A stretch of DNA of 64,000 nt, taken from Silene latifolia (lineage: Eukaryota > Streptophyta > Magnoliopsida > Caryophyllales > Caryophyllaceae). The notes under the pieces are model-generated. The model was not told where the DNA came from and did no database searches. It saw only the letters and a list, made by a program, of their open reading frames with translations. The position numbers were made by a program, and so were the translations under genes. The stretch covers positions 14,569,541 through 14,633,540 of the forward strand of contig NC_133537.1 of NCBI RefSeq assembly GCF_048544455.1. Direction: 5' to 3'. Shown in pieces: positions 23,881 to 35,215 of the stretch. The stretch's first letter is position 1. Every line of letters begins with the position of its first letter.

Positions 23881-26337
23881 TGCATCCCAAGGTTGAGAAC
23901 AGCCATGGAACACTTACGTTAGTTGTCTCTGTGATAAATAGACGGCAAGGGCATTTACGATTTCTGAATTTGTTGGCCTCATTCAAATAATCACACCACA
24001 CAGAAATGACATCTGTATGAACTCGACGATCAAGAAGCAAACTCTTCATATGACTTCGTGTGAGAGTCTTGCCCGCATGACTAAATAAAACCTCCTATAC
24101 GATTATGATAACATGAAACTTAGTGTTATACAAAGAAAATGTAATACATATATGCCGAATAAAATTAAAATATAGGAGAGTGATACATACTCTTCATCTA
24201 AGTCCTCTGAAAATGCATAGTCTCCTACCAGTTTTTCCGATCGACTCAAGTCACGAACCATGTCCACGTTTCTGATAAAGTAAGGTGACCGGTAAACATT
24301 CGCTACCTCAACACACCTCTTAGGGAGCACCCTTCTACCAGCCACCTGCCTCTCAATGGCATAATCTGAGGGGGCAGTTGGACAAGAAGGCTCAATTGGC
24401 GATTCATCCAACGATACTTGAGAGGAGATAACTACAGGCGATGGTTGGGATGGTTGGGATGAGATCAGAATTGGCGATATTGGCGATAAAGGACGAACTA
24501 CTGGAACAGACGTCATAGTTGTTGTGCTTGAATGAGGAACACTTGAAGCAGCCTGCAACCTGGACTCAAGGAACTCTTGAGAGTTATATGGCGCATCATC
24601 ACCACTAAAAAGGCTGAAAGACGGTCCTTCCAGAAGCGCCTTATCCCTCTTTTCCTTTTCCTTTTTTTCGTTCCACATATTTTCATGATGTGAATCAAAC
24701 ACCTTGCCAACATGAGTGTATGCATTATTAAGGATCCCTTCTAATTCAGCTATGACAGTGGGATTGTCTAGAAACGCATCATCATCGCACAACTCATGTC
24801 AACCTCCTCCTTCAACTCCTCCTCCTCCACTTTACCCTCATCCTTCTTCAACTCCTTCTCCACTGCCACCTCCTCCTTTCTCTCCTTAAATACATTCTTA
24901 TCTTTCTCATTGTCCTTTTCCACTTCATCCTCCTCCATGTTCTCCATGGTAGCACCCTCCCTTTCACAATCAGCACCTTCCCTTTCACAATCAAGACCTT
25001 CCCTTTCACCTTCTTTCGTACTCTTGTGAAAGGGAAAATCCTTCAAATAAACAATCGCCAACTTTGACATTTGCGTGACAAGTAGGGAATGCGGGAGCCT
25101 TACACTTAGCATTTCTAATCGCTTTGGTAAAGTCACCATAAATGTCGCAAGTCGAATGGTCTGTGCTTGCCAAAACCTTGATGGATTCTTTCCTCTCATC
25201 AACCGGTTCAGCTTCAAGTTCAGGTTCAGGTTCAGGTTGAGGTTGAGGTTCAATTTGAGGTTCAGGTTCAGGTTCAGGTAAACGTACAGGTACAGGTTCA
25301 CGTTCATGTTGAGGTGCAACATAAGCAAATATGGGTTCAACAGAGCCCTTGCCAAAGCCACCCCTTCTCGCTTCTCCAACTTAACCCTTTCTCTAATTTT
25401 CTCATCCGTCCAATTCGCTAATAAGGGAAATGATCGACGTACCGTTCTCGTCATGAAAACACATCTATCCAAGTAGATAATCGGAAAATCGAATCGGTCC
25501 CTTAAAATAAGTTTTAGGGGAATTAGCTATAGCCGCCTTCCACGACATGACGTTGTTGATCATATGGGTCCGTGCAAATTTGCACCAATTCATGTTAGGG
25601 ACATCGGCGAGATTTGAAAGGGAGCTTAATATCCAAGGGCTAGGATGATCACCTACTACCCCCATCAAGAGAACATTGACGATATAGATGAGGAAATTCC
25701 TCTTGAAATCGTCTCCACCATCCCGTTGCTCCATCATCTTATCTAAGAGAACCTTTTTCGTAATATCTGAGGTGGTAAACTGAGCCTTATACCTCTTGAC
25801 AGCCTCTGTGTACTCCTTTTCCTTACAGAACATTCCAGCTGCAACAATGTCAATCGGTCCCATAGGAAGTCCAGTTGCAACGTGGACATCCTCATCAGAG
25901 ATAACAAGATCGCGGTTCATCAATGAACAATTGAACGGATTAAATGTCTTGACAATCCATCCGCCGGATGGCCATTGATTTCTTCGACTTAAGTTGTAAC
26001 AACCCTCCGAACCCCATACTGTGTATGGCTTCAATTTGTTGTTCGGATGGCCCCAACTTGATGAAATTAGTGATCAAGGAAGGACTCATCCGAGTGAGGA
26101 GAGGCTTATACTTGTCAGAACGCTTTCTTCTTTTTATACTTTGCGTTGGCTCTTTGCTTGTTGATGCTGCTTTCCTCTTGTTCTTGTTAGGAGGCAACTC
26201 TGGTGCAACTTCGTCGTGAACTTTGGCTTTAACACGCGGACTCCGTTGCCGCGGTGAAATTTGTTCTGCCTCTGCTGCTGTAGGGTTTGGTTTGGGAGAA
26301 TTATCTGTCAAAGTAGTCAGCATTAGTAAGGTAGCTT

Positions 26338-27005
26338 ATTTCATGTATATACTAAATTCTTTTATGCACATAGATAGTTATTTGATGCATATACAAGGTT
26401 GGTCAGTGAATTCATAAGACCATTGTACGCCAAACCAAACAAAGTGATTAGTTTCGGGAAGACGAGTTTATTTCATGCATGTACGAAGTTGTTTAATGCA
26501 CTTAAACATTATTTGATGCATATACACTGTTGGTCCATGAATTCATAAGACCATTGTACGCCAAACCAAACAGTGATTAGCTTCAGGAAGACAGTTTATT
26601 TCATGCATGTACAGAAGTTGTTTAATGCACTTAAACAATTATTTGATGCATATACACTGTTGGTCCATGAATTCATAAGACCATTGTACGCCAAACCAAA
26701 AAAGTGATTAGCTTCGGGAAGACGACTTATTTCATGCATGCACGAATATTGTTTAATGCACTTAAACAGTTATTTGATGCATATACAAGGTTAGTCCATT
26801 AATTCATAAGACTAGTGCACACCAAACAAAACACAGATTAGCTTCAGGAAGACAACTTATTTCATGCATGCACGAATGTTGTTTAATGCACTTAAACAGT
26901 TATTTGATGCATATACAAGGTTAGTCCATTAATTCATAAGACTAGTGCACACCAAACAAAACACCGATTAGCTTCGGGAAGAATGACTTATTTCATGCAT
27001 ATACA
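26338..27005. repeat. 120-130 bp tandem repeat x5 built from 21-bp ATGCA units
   Basis: Five larger units with 'attcataagac' at about 26410, 26532, 26661, 26801 and 26930. Each contains three 21-bp phased motifs (tttcatgcat, tttaatgcac, tttgatgcat). It lies upstream of the acceptor that starts the Ulp1 exon at 26307, so it is probably intronic. Confidence 0.9.
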
Positions 27006-27022
27006 AGCTTATTTCAGGAAAA

Positions 27023-28410
27023 CAAGATTTTAAAAAGGGCCGGGTGTCCCAAAACGGGACAGGAAAGGGTTTAGGGTTGGATTACGCGGACCCGCTACCG
27101 CGGGTCCGCCTAATCCAACCCTAAACCATTTCCCTTGCTATTGTCATTCGAACACGAAAACCTAAAGACACCCTAGAAGGGGAAGAGTGAACCCTTTTTT
27201 TGGGGACGGGATTTTAGAAAGGGGCCGGGTGTCCCAAAGCGGGACGGGGAAAGGGTTTAGGGTTGGATTAGGCGGACCGCTACCGCGGGTCCGCCTAATC
27301 CAACCCTAAACCCTTTCCCTTGCTATTGTCATTCGAACACGAAAACCTAAAGACGCCCTAGAAGGGGACGAGTGAACCCTTTTTTTGGGGACGGGATTTT
27401 AGAAAGGGGACCGGGTGTCCTAAAACGGGACGGGAAAGGGTTTAGGGTTGGATTAGGCGGACCGCTACCGCGGGTCCGCCTAATCCAACCCTAAACCCTT
27501 TCCTTGCTATTGTCATTCGAACACGAAAACCTAAAGACATCCTAGAAGGGGACGAGTGAACCCTTTTTTTGGGGACGGGATTTTAGAAAGGGGACCGGGT
27601 GTCCTAAAACGGGACGGGAAAGGGTTTAGGGTTGGATTAGGCGGACCGCTACCGCGGGTCCGCCTAATCCAACCCTAAACCCTTTCCCTTGCTATTGTCA
27701 TTCGAACACGAAAACCTAAAGACACCCTAGAAGGGGACGAGTGAACCCTTTTTTTGGGGACGGGATTCTAGAAAGGGACAAGGGTGTCCTAAAACGGGAC
27801 GGGAAAGGGTTTAGGGTTGGATTAGGCGGACCGCTACCGCGGGTCCGCCTAATCCAACCCTAAACCATTTCCCTTGCTATTGTCATTCGAACACGAAAAC
27901 CTAAAGACACCCTAGAAGGGGACGAGTGAACTCTTTTTTTGGGGACGGGATTTTAGAAAGGGGACCGGGTGTCCTAAAACGGGACGGGAAAGGGTTTAGG
28001 GTTGGATTAGGCCGACCCTACCGCGGGTCCGCCTAATCCAACCCTAAACCCTTTCCCTTGCTATTGTCATTCGAACACGAAAACCTAAAGACACCCTAGA
28101 AGGGGACGAGTGAACCCTTTTTTTGGGGACGGGATTTTAGAAAGGGGACCGGGTGTCCTAAAACGGGACGGGAAAGGGTTTAGGGTTGGATTAGGCGGAC
28201 CGCGCTTGCTATTGTCATTCGAACGGGAAAACCTAAAGACACCCTAGAAGGGGACGAGTGAACCCTTTTTTTTGGGGACGAGATTTTAGAAAGGGGACCG
28301 GGTGTCCTAAAACGGGACGGGAAAGGGTTTAGGGTAGGATTAGGCGGACCCCTACCGCGGGTCCGCCTAATCCAACCCTAAACCCTTTCCCTTGCTATTG
28401 TCATTCGAAC
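27023..28410. repeat. About 186-bp tandem array of 8 units, seven with a perfect hairpin
   Basis: Unit starts are marked by ggtttagggttgga (ggtttagggtagga in unit 8) near 27067, 27252, 27438, 27621, 27808, 27990, 28176 and 28325. A typical unit holds an inverted repeat with 32-bp arms (left arm from ggaaagggtttaggg to ggcggacc) around a loop of about 9 bases that includes ctaccgc. Unit 7 has lost the right arm and is about 37 bp shorter. The arms contain TTTAGGG, the plant telomere word, once each. The array probably lies in an intron of the minus-strand gene. Confidence 0.92.
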
Positions 28411-28429
28411 AAGAAGAAAACCGCAAGGC

Positions 28430-28506
28430 ATGGTTGTTTAATGCATATGGATTGTTTTTTGATGCATCTATAAGGCTACTTGATGCATTCATAAGGGTAT
28501 TGCACC
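28430..28506. repeat. 21-bp phased ATGCA array
   Basis: Units tttaatgcat, tttgatgcat and cttgatgcat, 21 bp apart, directly after the hairpin array. A similar trio lies at about 28748-28815 on the other side of the exon fragment at 28507-28722. Confidence 0.8.
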
Positions 28507-28722
28507 TTAAACCATCACCATTAATATTCGAACAAACGACATATACTGGAAATCTTTAAAAGGGACAAGAAAAGGTAAACCCTCACCATTGTTGTTACCA
28601 GAAAGCATATCTGGTGGTACTTGCTCGATAACTCTTGGTTGGATACGTGGACTCGTCGACGTGGAGGAGGAATTTGGTGCGGCTTTGCGGTGGAGTACTT
28701 GGGTTGGGAGGATTATCGACAA
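28507..28722 (-). pseudogene. Probable duplicated exon of the MULE Ulp1 gene N-terminus
   Basis: The minus-strand sequence (IQPRVIEQVPPDMLSGNNN) parallels the exon ending at 26307 (SPRVKAKVHDEVAPELPPNK). Both also begin with an 'ataatcctccc' or 'ataattctccc' block preceded by tactttg. One is likely a diverged duplicate of the other. The splice acceptor is degraded here (tttgtcg in place of tttgacag). It may be an alternative exon or a decayed one. Confidence 0.45.
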
Positions 28723-29101
28723 AGTAAGTAGGTTAAGAAGGCAGACTTATTTGAGGCATATACGGGGGTATTTTAATGCACTTTGAGATTATTTTTTGAT
28801 GCATCTACAAGGTGTTCCATAGATCCAAAAACTTCATGTAATTATGAAACAATGAAAAGCTCGATGATTAACAAAATAAGGAAAAGAAACTTCATTAATA
28901 AAACATATATCATCCATACATGACAAAGCTTTACAACATTGAAAATGGGAAAACCCGACTACATAATTATACAAAGGTGGCTTAATACATGGAATTATAC
29001 AAGAGTACCACAAAATACTGAAACTAGGGCAACTTTAAGACCTGAACCGTTAAAGGCCTAAATAGAGGAAAAAACCGAAAAAAGGCAAATCGCCCGAGTT
29101 G

Positions 29102-29673
29102 CTAAGTCGTTGAAATGGCAAATGTTGTGTCACGTGCGGGAGATGGCGTGGCTAAAGCATGAAGCAACTCATTCACATGTGCACGTTCAACATCATCAAG
29201 AGCATTTAGATGTTCTCTTTGGAAAATATTTTTCTCTTGTTGATGATGAGGGAGCAATTTAGCTGCCAAATCTTGGTCATAAAGCATTTGCATCGTTTAT
29301 AAATTATTTTAGGACCCCTACGAACAATTCTTACACCATTGATATCATTGGTCCGTAGAGAAATGCCATATGCATGTTCAATGCGAGGTGCAGTTGGGTG
29401 TATGAGGAAAAGCTGAGACCAATTCCTCTGGACCAACGCCATATTTGCCTTATCTTCGTTAAAATCTAGTTGATTAAATATGTTAGTCACTAGATCTTGA
29501 TTATTGAAAACATCATCAAGTAGGGCTTGATAACAGGTGTCGTAGAATGAACTTTGGCTAAGGAGCAAATGACAAACCCATAGCCTCTTTTTTTCACTTA
29601 CGTAATTCTTGACAAAAAGTGCTTTATCTTCTTCATGAATATTGACTACCCACCCCTTGCACCAATTGGCCAT
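29102..29673 (-). pseudogene. Unrecognised minus-strand coding region in the MULE
   Basis: One frame covers 29673 to about 29310 (MANWCKGWVVNIHEEDKALF at its start, GVRIVRRGPK near its end). A second frame (ALYDQDLAAK-like, then HVNELLHALATPSPARD) continues to a stop at 29102, so there is a frameshift or small intron near 29300. The composition is ordinary and soluble, with no signal peptide and no membrane segment. I do not recognise a family. It lies upstream of the Ulp1 gene on the same strand and may belong to it or be a separate MULE gene. Confidence 0.45.
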
Positions 29674-29985
29674 ACTTGGCTATGTATAAGTAGTTGACCA
29701 GTAAGAGAATGACCTACAAGCATCACAAATTGAACTCTCGAATGAAAAAACTAAAAATAGGAACTAGTAAGGAAAAGAGTACAAGCAGTCCGTCATTTGA
29801 AAAGCACATAAAGCATGCCGAAAAACACTAAGATAAATTCAGGAAATATCACATTAAGCAAGCAATACAGGTAATGCATCCAAGTTTAGAGAGAGCATTA
29901 AAATGTAGGCTATCATTATTTTGGGGTAAGGAAGGGATGAAACATAAAAATAGACAAAACTATGCAGGTTTTCTTACAACATACT

Positions 29986-30120
29986 TTGGTCAACAGCATC
30001 ATTTATAGTTGAGTTTGTTGGGTTTGGTGGGAAATAATCTTTCACTGATCTACCTCCTTTTATTTGTGTAATTTTGGCTGGTGTGTTTTTCTTCCTTGCA
30101 ACAGTCTTTCGCCTCATATC
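29986..30120 (-). CDS. Possible exon of a minus-strand MULE gene
   Basis: An acceptor (ttcacag) precedes a basic stretch (MRRKTVARKKNTPAKITQIK) ending near a GTATGT donor. No domain is recognised. The Lys/Arg-rich N-terminal character resembles the start of the Ulp1 protein, so it may be its first coding exon. Confidence 0.35.
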
Positions 30121-30296
30121 TGTGAATGTATTGACTAATGTTAACACAGGTGAAATTAGAAATTTCGGCCAATGCACAACCGAGAGCATTTAGATTTTGG
30201 TAAATATGCAGATTTTCCGAGTCAAGGGCACTCTACTAATTAAGCATTGGCACCTTATCGACAATGAACCTCTTGCTAATTTTAAAGTGACGACGT

Positions 30297-30382
30297 GTTT
30301 GATGCGGACAGGGCCTTATTTGATGCACATTGAACCCTATTTTATGCTTATTTGTACCTTATTTCATGCACGGACAGAGGAC
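30297..30382. repeat. 21-bp phased ATGCA array
   Basis: Four units (tttgatgcgg, tttgatgcac, ttttatgctt, tttcatgcac) at 21, 21 and 22 bp, upstream of the exon at 29986-30120. Confidence 0.8.
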
Positions 30383-31049
30383 GGGTATCCTAAAACCTCA
30401 GCTTACTTGGCTAAAAAATACTGAAAACAACAAGCAACTCGACTATTTTTTCAGATCCAAACAATATAGATCATTTAAAACCAAAAGACTCTCACAAAAT
30501 ACACAAATTCAATTATTTAAAAGTACTTGAACATGCAATCAGAATAAAAACTCATAAATCCGCAAATTCAATTATTTAAAATTACTTGAACATGCAATCA
30601 GAACAAAAATGCAGAAATCACTAAACTATAAGCAACGTATAACTCTGATTTTCTATGCAAATGTGTTCAACACATTAAAACTCTGAATTTCTGTCCCGAA
30701 TCTAAGAATTCATTATAGAATAACAATTAAAATACCTTAATTAGGGAAGTTACTGCAAATTAGGGTTAATAGTTTAATATGAATTGATGAATCTCGGGGG
30801 AATTGATGAATGTCGAAGGAAAAAATACATGCATGATAAAATTACAGGACAATCGCCATTATCGGAAGCATAGTACCTGAATTAGTAGGAATGAGATTGA
30901 TAAATCTCGCGAAAATGCTCCTGATGAATGGATTGAACCGTAATATGAGAAGCAGATGATCGGAAACGATGAAGGTAGGGTAGAGATGAGCAGCGACGAC
31001 GATCGGAGAAGACGAACGGAAATGGCGACGGTTGGAAACGCGGATGATG
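30383..31049. other. Gene-free right part of the giant MULE
   Basis: AT-rich, with a short direct duplication (aattcaattatttaaaa words near 30505 and 30565). It then becomes purine-rich toward the inverted repeat. No gene is recognised; a minus-strand 5' UTR is likely. Confidence 0.4.
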
Positions 31050-31350
<301 letters not shown>

Positions 31351-31718
31351 GAAGGATCAAGTGAGTCCACCAAAAATCCTTGAGTCCATAAGTCCTATTT
31401 AGGACCCTTAAAAAGATAGGATGGACGGCTAAGATTGAAAGGAAAAAAGGGAGAATTAGTGCTAAAATTAGGGGATCAATCCTAATTAATCACTTTCTCT
31501 CACTACTATCTCTAATCAAGCCCTAATTTCACTATAAAACCCTTCTTTTTCCACTCAGTTCTCTCTCATCTCATAATTATCCTCCCCCTCATCTCTCTAA
31601 AAACCAAATAACTCAATTCCTCTCAAAAATCCAACAAAATTCAAAAAAAAAAAATTCCCCCCTCTTCCTCTTCCTCACCTACCCAACCCCACGACCACCT
31701 CCACCGCCAACTACCCAC

Positions 31719-33072
31719 TGTAATACTCCGTATTTATGAGTCTTCGGGTACTCTATCGAGTAGGCCTTACTCTGTCGAGTAAGGGTGAGTTGCGTTTTAG
31801 AATAGTTTCTGACCTGTTGGGTACTCGATCGAGTAACTAGGATACTCGATCGAGTAAGGGGGTACTCGATCGAGTACCTTGGGTACTCGATCGAGTAGCC
31901 GATTTGCGGGGAGTTTTTCTCGGGTTTTGTTAATTATGCGATTAAGATACATAACCTTCGTCGTCATTATTCTAAACACTTTTGCAAAACCTAATTTAAT
32001 GTTAAAGAGAGAAAGCAAGTACGTTCTTAATCCTAATCGCATCGTTAGCAAATCCCGGAGTTTGGAAGGTCGGTTTTCATCGTTGGTTATACCGTTGAGA
32101 TCCTTGCGTCGAGGGTAAGATCTATGTACCCTTTTTGTTGTCTTTCCTTTGATTTGGTTAAACCCTAATATAGGGATTTGGGGGTTTTTGAGTAGTATGT
32201 GATTTGGTAGCATTTGTATGTTGTATGATAGGAGGAGGTTTCGTAGAGGAAGCTTTTTGATACTTTGTAGAGAGACCGTCTGATAGTGTGCTATCCAGGT
32301 AGGATTTCCTACTCAGTATTAGTCCCATAATGGGATGATTGATGATGTGTTGAGATTGATTGTTTGATATAGTAATTGTATTGTGACGGTTGTGATTGTG
32401 ATTGTGATTGTTGTCTATGGTTCTCGAGGCGTGTCCTCGGCTGAGTGGGGTTACTTGCGGGAGTGGCTTCACGCCCTAGTTTCTCCTTCTGTGGAACCCG
32501 CCACAGAAGGGATGTGCACATTAATGGACAGGGTTATCGCTCATTATGAGGAGCGGGGATTTGGTGGGTACGGCTGCGGTCCCCCACTGGCAGGACTGGT
32601 CCAGTGGACAGTCGGTGATTGAGATTGTTGGAATTTGTGTGGTTGTGTGTGTGACAATTAAGCTGTCTGTTTATCTTATTGTTGATATATATTGAGTTGT
32701 GTGATTAGTACTGACCCCGGTTGTTGTTTTGTAAACCTGCGGTGATCTATTCGGGGATGGTGAGCAGATATTGAGCAGGTATGAGATGAGTACTGGGATA
32801 GCTGGGATTGCCACGATATGATGATAGAAGTCTTCCGTTGTAGCTTAGTAGTTTCTTTACATTTCAGTTAGAATAGTAAACAGTCAGTTTGAGAACATGT
32901 ATTATACTTTTGGTTTTGGTTTCGAGAATTGTAACCCTTCACTAAGTATTTCTATTTAGACGTTGTTTCTTTATTGTTTATTTGATTATCATTGCCTCGG
33001 GTAACCGAGATGGTAATACCTTCATACCTGAGTGGTCCTGGTAAGGCACTTGGAGTATGGGGGGGTGTTACA
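31719..33072 (+). mobile_element. Solo LTR, 1,354 bp, nested in the second TIR element
   Basis: Starts TGTAATACTCCG, ends GGGTGTTACA, and is flanked by the 5-bp duplication CCCAC (31714-31718 and 33073-33077). There is no internal region, so it remained after LTR-LTR recombination. The ends resemble Ty3/gypsy chromovirus-type LTRs, but lineage cannot be set from the LTR alone. Confidence 0.9.
31749..31897. repeat. Phased palindrome array in the solo LTR
   Basis: Four perfect copies of the palindrome TACTCGATCGAGTA (31822, 31843, 31863, 31884) and two single-mismatch copies (31749, 31769), spaced 20-21 bp. They lie 30-180 bp from the 5' end of the LTR, the promoter-proximal region in most LTRs. 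Confidence 0.92.
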
Positions 33073-33077
33073 CCCAC

Positions 33078-33810
33078 GCCCACCAACCGCACCAACACCG
33101 ACCCACCACCCTCCTCTCATCCTCACCACCACCGACCCACCACCCTCACCCCGCCCGCCACCACTCCAAATCTGAGCCACACCCCCACGCCCGCCACCAC
33201 CCACACCGATACCCACCCCACGCCCACCACACATCCCCCACAAAAACCTCCTTTCACCAAAAACCAAATAAAATCAAAACACCAAAAATAAGCCACAACT
33301 CCGACAGCCACCGCTGTCCCTCCGACTACCGGCCACCACCCAGCCTTCACGCCCCCGCTCCGACGACCACCTCCCCACAGCCGCACCACTACTTCATTTC
33401 CTCCACAAACCCACCACCCACAGCCGCCACTTCTACCGTGAAGGCTCGTCCAGATCTGAGCACACACCGCACATCACCACCGCACACTACCACCTCCTCC
33501 TCTTCCGTTTTTCGACCACCCACCGTTTTTCTGATTTTGATTAATTTTGTTGTTTTTGTAGGTGTGGTCTTTGTAAGTGTGATTTTATTGGTCTTTTTTA
33601 TTGCGTTTGATTTTTATTACCACCCACTTCTACCGTGTTTCTTTTTATTTAGGATATCCTCTTCCGTGTTTGTTGTTTTTGTTGTGTTTGTTGTCGTTGT
33701 TTTTTTTTTCAACAATAAAGTGTTATGTTTATTATTATTGTTATTATTATTAGATTTAATGTTATATTTTTGTTAGATGTTTTTTTTTCAATCTCTCTTT
33801 ATTAGATCTA
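33078..33810. other. Low-complexity C/A-rich then T-rich stretch
   Basis: The Pro, His and Thr-rich ORFs here come from base bias (CACC and ACCACC words). They have no recognisable domain and overlap similar ORFs on the other strand, so no gene is called. Confidence 0.5.
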
Positions 33811-33879
33811 GTGTTGTTGATGTTGTTTTATCATGATCTTTATTCTAGATCTAATAAATATATTTATTATACTCATATT

Positions 33880-34310
33880 TTTTTTACATTTACAATCGTA
33901 CGTTTTTACATTTACACTCATATTTCTTTACATTTACACTCATATGTCTTTACAATTACACTCGTATTTCTTTACATTTACACTCATATTTCTTTACATT
34001 TACACTCACATGTCTTTACAATTACACTCGTATTTCTTTACATTTACACTCATAATTTTTACATTTACACTTGTATTTCCTCACATTTACACTCGTTTTT
34101 ATTTAAATTTACACTTGTATCTCCTCACATTTACACTCGTATTTCTCTTAAATTTACACTTGTATATCCTCACATTTACACTCGTATTTCTTTAAATTTA
34201 CACTCATATTTCTTAACATTTACAGTCGTATTTCTTAACATTTACACTCGTATTTCTTTACATTTACACTTGTATTTCTTTACATTTACACTCGTTAAAA
34301 TTATATAAAT
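33880..34310. repeat. 22-bp tandem repeat (tttacatttacactc) in the second TIR element
   Basis: About 19 units of the form tttctttacatttacactcr, mostly 22 bp long. The Tyr/Thr/Phe-rich ORFs across it are artefacts of the repeat. Confidence 0.93.
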
Positions 34311-34479
34311 TTGCACTCATATTTTTTGTGGATATGAGTTGGTGGGGAAGGACGATGATGGTGGCGTTTTTTGGTAGTCGGACTAAAGTTTTACTCGTAA
34401 AGGACAAAGTTACACTTATAAAGGACCAAATTCACACTGAAAGGACAAAAATTACACTCTAAAACCTTCAAATTGACTA

Positions 34480-35215
34480 AAAAATCAAATTTACACTCTT
34501 AAAATGTTACATTTACACTCGTAAAACATCACATTTACACTTGTAAAATGTTAAAATTATATAAATTCAAAATTTCCGTCACAAAAAATCAAATTTACAC
34601 TCTTAAAATGTTACATTTACACTCGTAAAACGTCACATTTACACTTGTAAAATGTTAAAATTATATAAATTCAAAATTTCCGTCACAAAAAATCAAATTT
34701 ACGCTCTTAAAATGTTACATTTACGCTCGTAAAACATCACATTTACACTTGCAAAATGTTAAAATTATATAAATTCAAAATTTCCGTCACAAAAAATCAA
34801 ATTTACACTCTTAAAATGTTACATTTACGCTCGTAAAACATCACATTTACACTTGTAAAATGTTAAAATTATATAAATTCAAAATTTTCGTCACAAAAAA
34901 TCAAATTTACACTCTTAAAATGTTACATTTATACTCGTAAAACATCACATTTACACTTGTAAAATGTTAAAATTATATAAATTCAAAATTTCCGTCACAA
35001 AAAATCAAATTTACACTCTTAAAATGTTACATTTACACTCGTAAAACATCACATTTACACTCGTAAAACATCACATTTACACTTGTAAAATGTTAAAATT
35101 ATATAAATTCAAAATTTCCGTCACAAAAAATCAAATTTACACTCTTAAAATGTTACATTTACACTCGTAAAACATCACATTTACACTTGTAAAACTCATA
35201 CAACATTACATTTAC
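34480..35215. repeat. 104-bp tandem repeat x7 containing 22-bp sub-units
   Basis: The word ctctt recurs at 34500, 34604, 34708, 34812, 34916 and 35020, exactly 104 bp apart, then at 35146 (126 bp, one extra 22-bp sub-unit). Each unit has three 22-bp blocks (atttacactctt, atttacactcgt, atttacacttgt) and a spacer with attatataaattcaaaattt. Confidence 0.95.

Larger units (their letters stand above)
9856..26307 (-). pseudogene. Ulp1-like (C48) cysteine protease gene of the MULE, split by a retrotransposon
   Basis: Read on the minus strand, with GT-AG introns. The N-terminal part (26307-25465) has basic, Lys/Arg-rich sequence, then a plant MULE-type domain (GWIVKTFNPFN, VATGLPMGPIDIV). Next comes a Glu-Pro and Gln-Pro repeat (about 25310-25200), an acidic region, and exons 24191-24790 and 23918-24080. 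Exon 23734-23690 joins 10782-10681, interrupted only by the inserted element. Exons 10596-10516, 10408-10274 and 10048-9856 follow. Protease residues are visible: His in KSHWFACVVDF, Asp in FILDSNL, Gln and Cys in QQNSGYSCGVYLL. The three middle exons are 147, 81 and 135 nt, all whole codons. Frame slips near 25975, 25475 and 24790, and perhaps 9985, plus the insertion, make it non-functional here. Family members cleave ubiquitin-like modifiers; why MULEs carry them is unknown. Confidence 0.8.

Noticed and set aside
24796-25281. Plus-strand Ser/Thr/Phe/Arg-rich ORFs
   Set aside because: They mirror the acidic and Glu-Pro repeat regions of the minus-strand Ulp1 gene.
26338-28410. CRISPR-like direct repeats
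   Set aside because: The context is eukaryotic, the unit lengths and near-identical 'spacers' are those of tandem repeats, and there are no cas genes.
33057-33776. A 239-codon Pro/His/Ser-rich ORF
   Set aside because: Low-complexity base bias with overlapping ORFs on both strands, no domain, and it crosses the solo LTR boundary.
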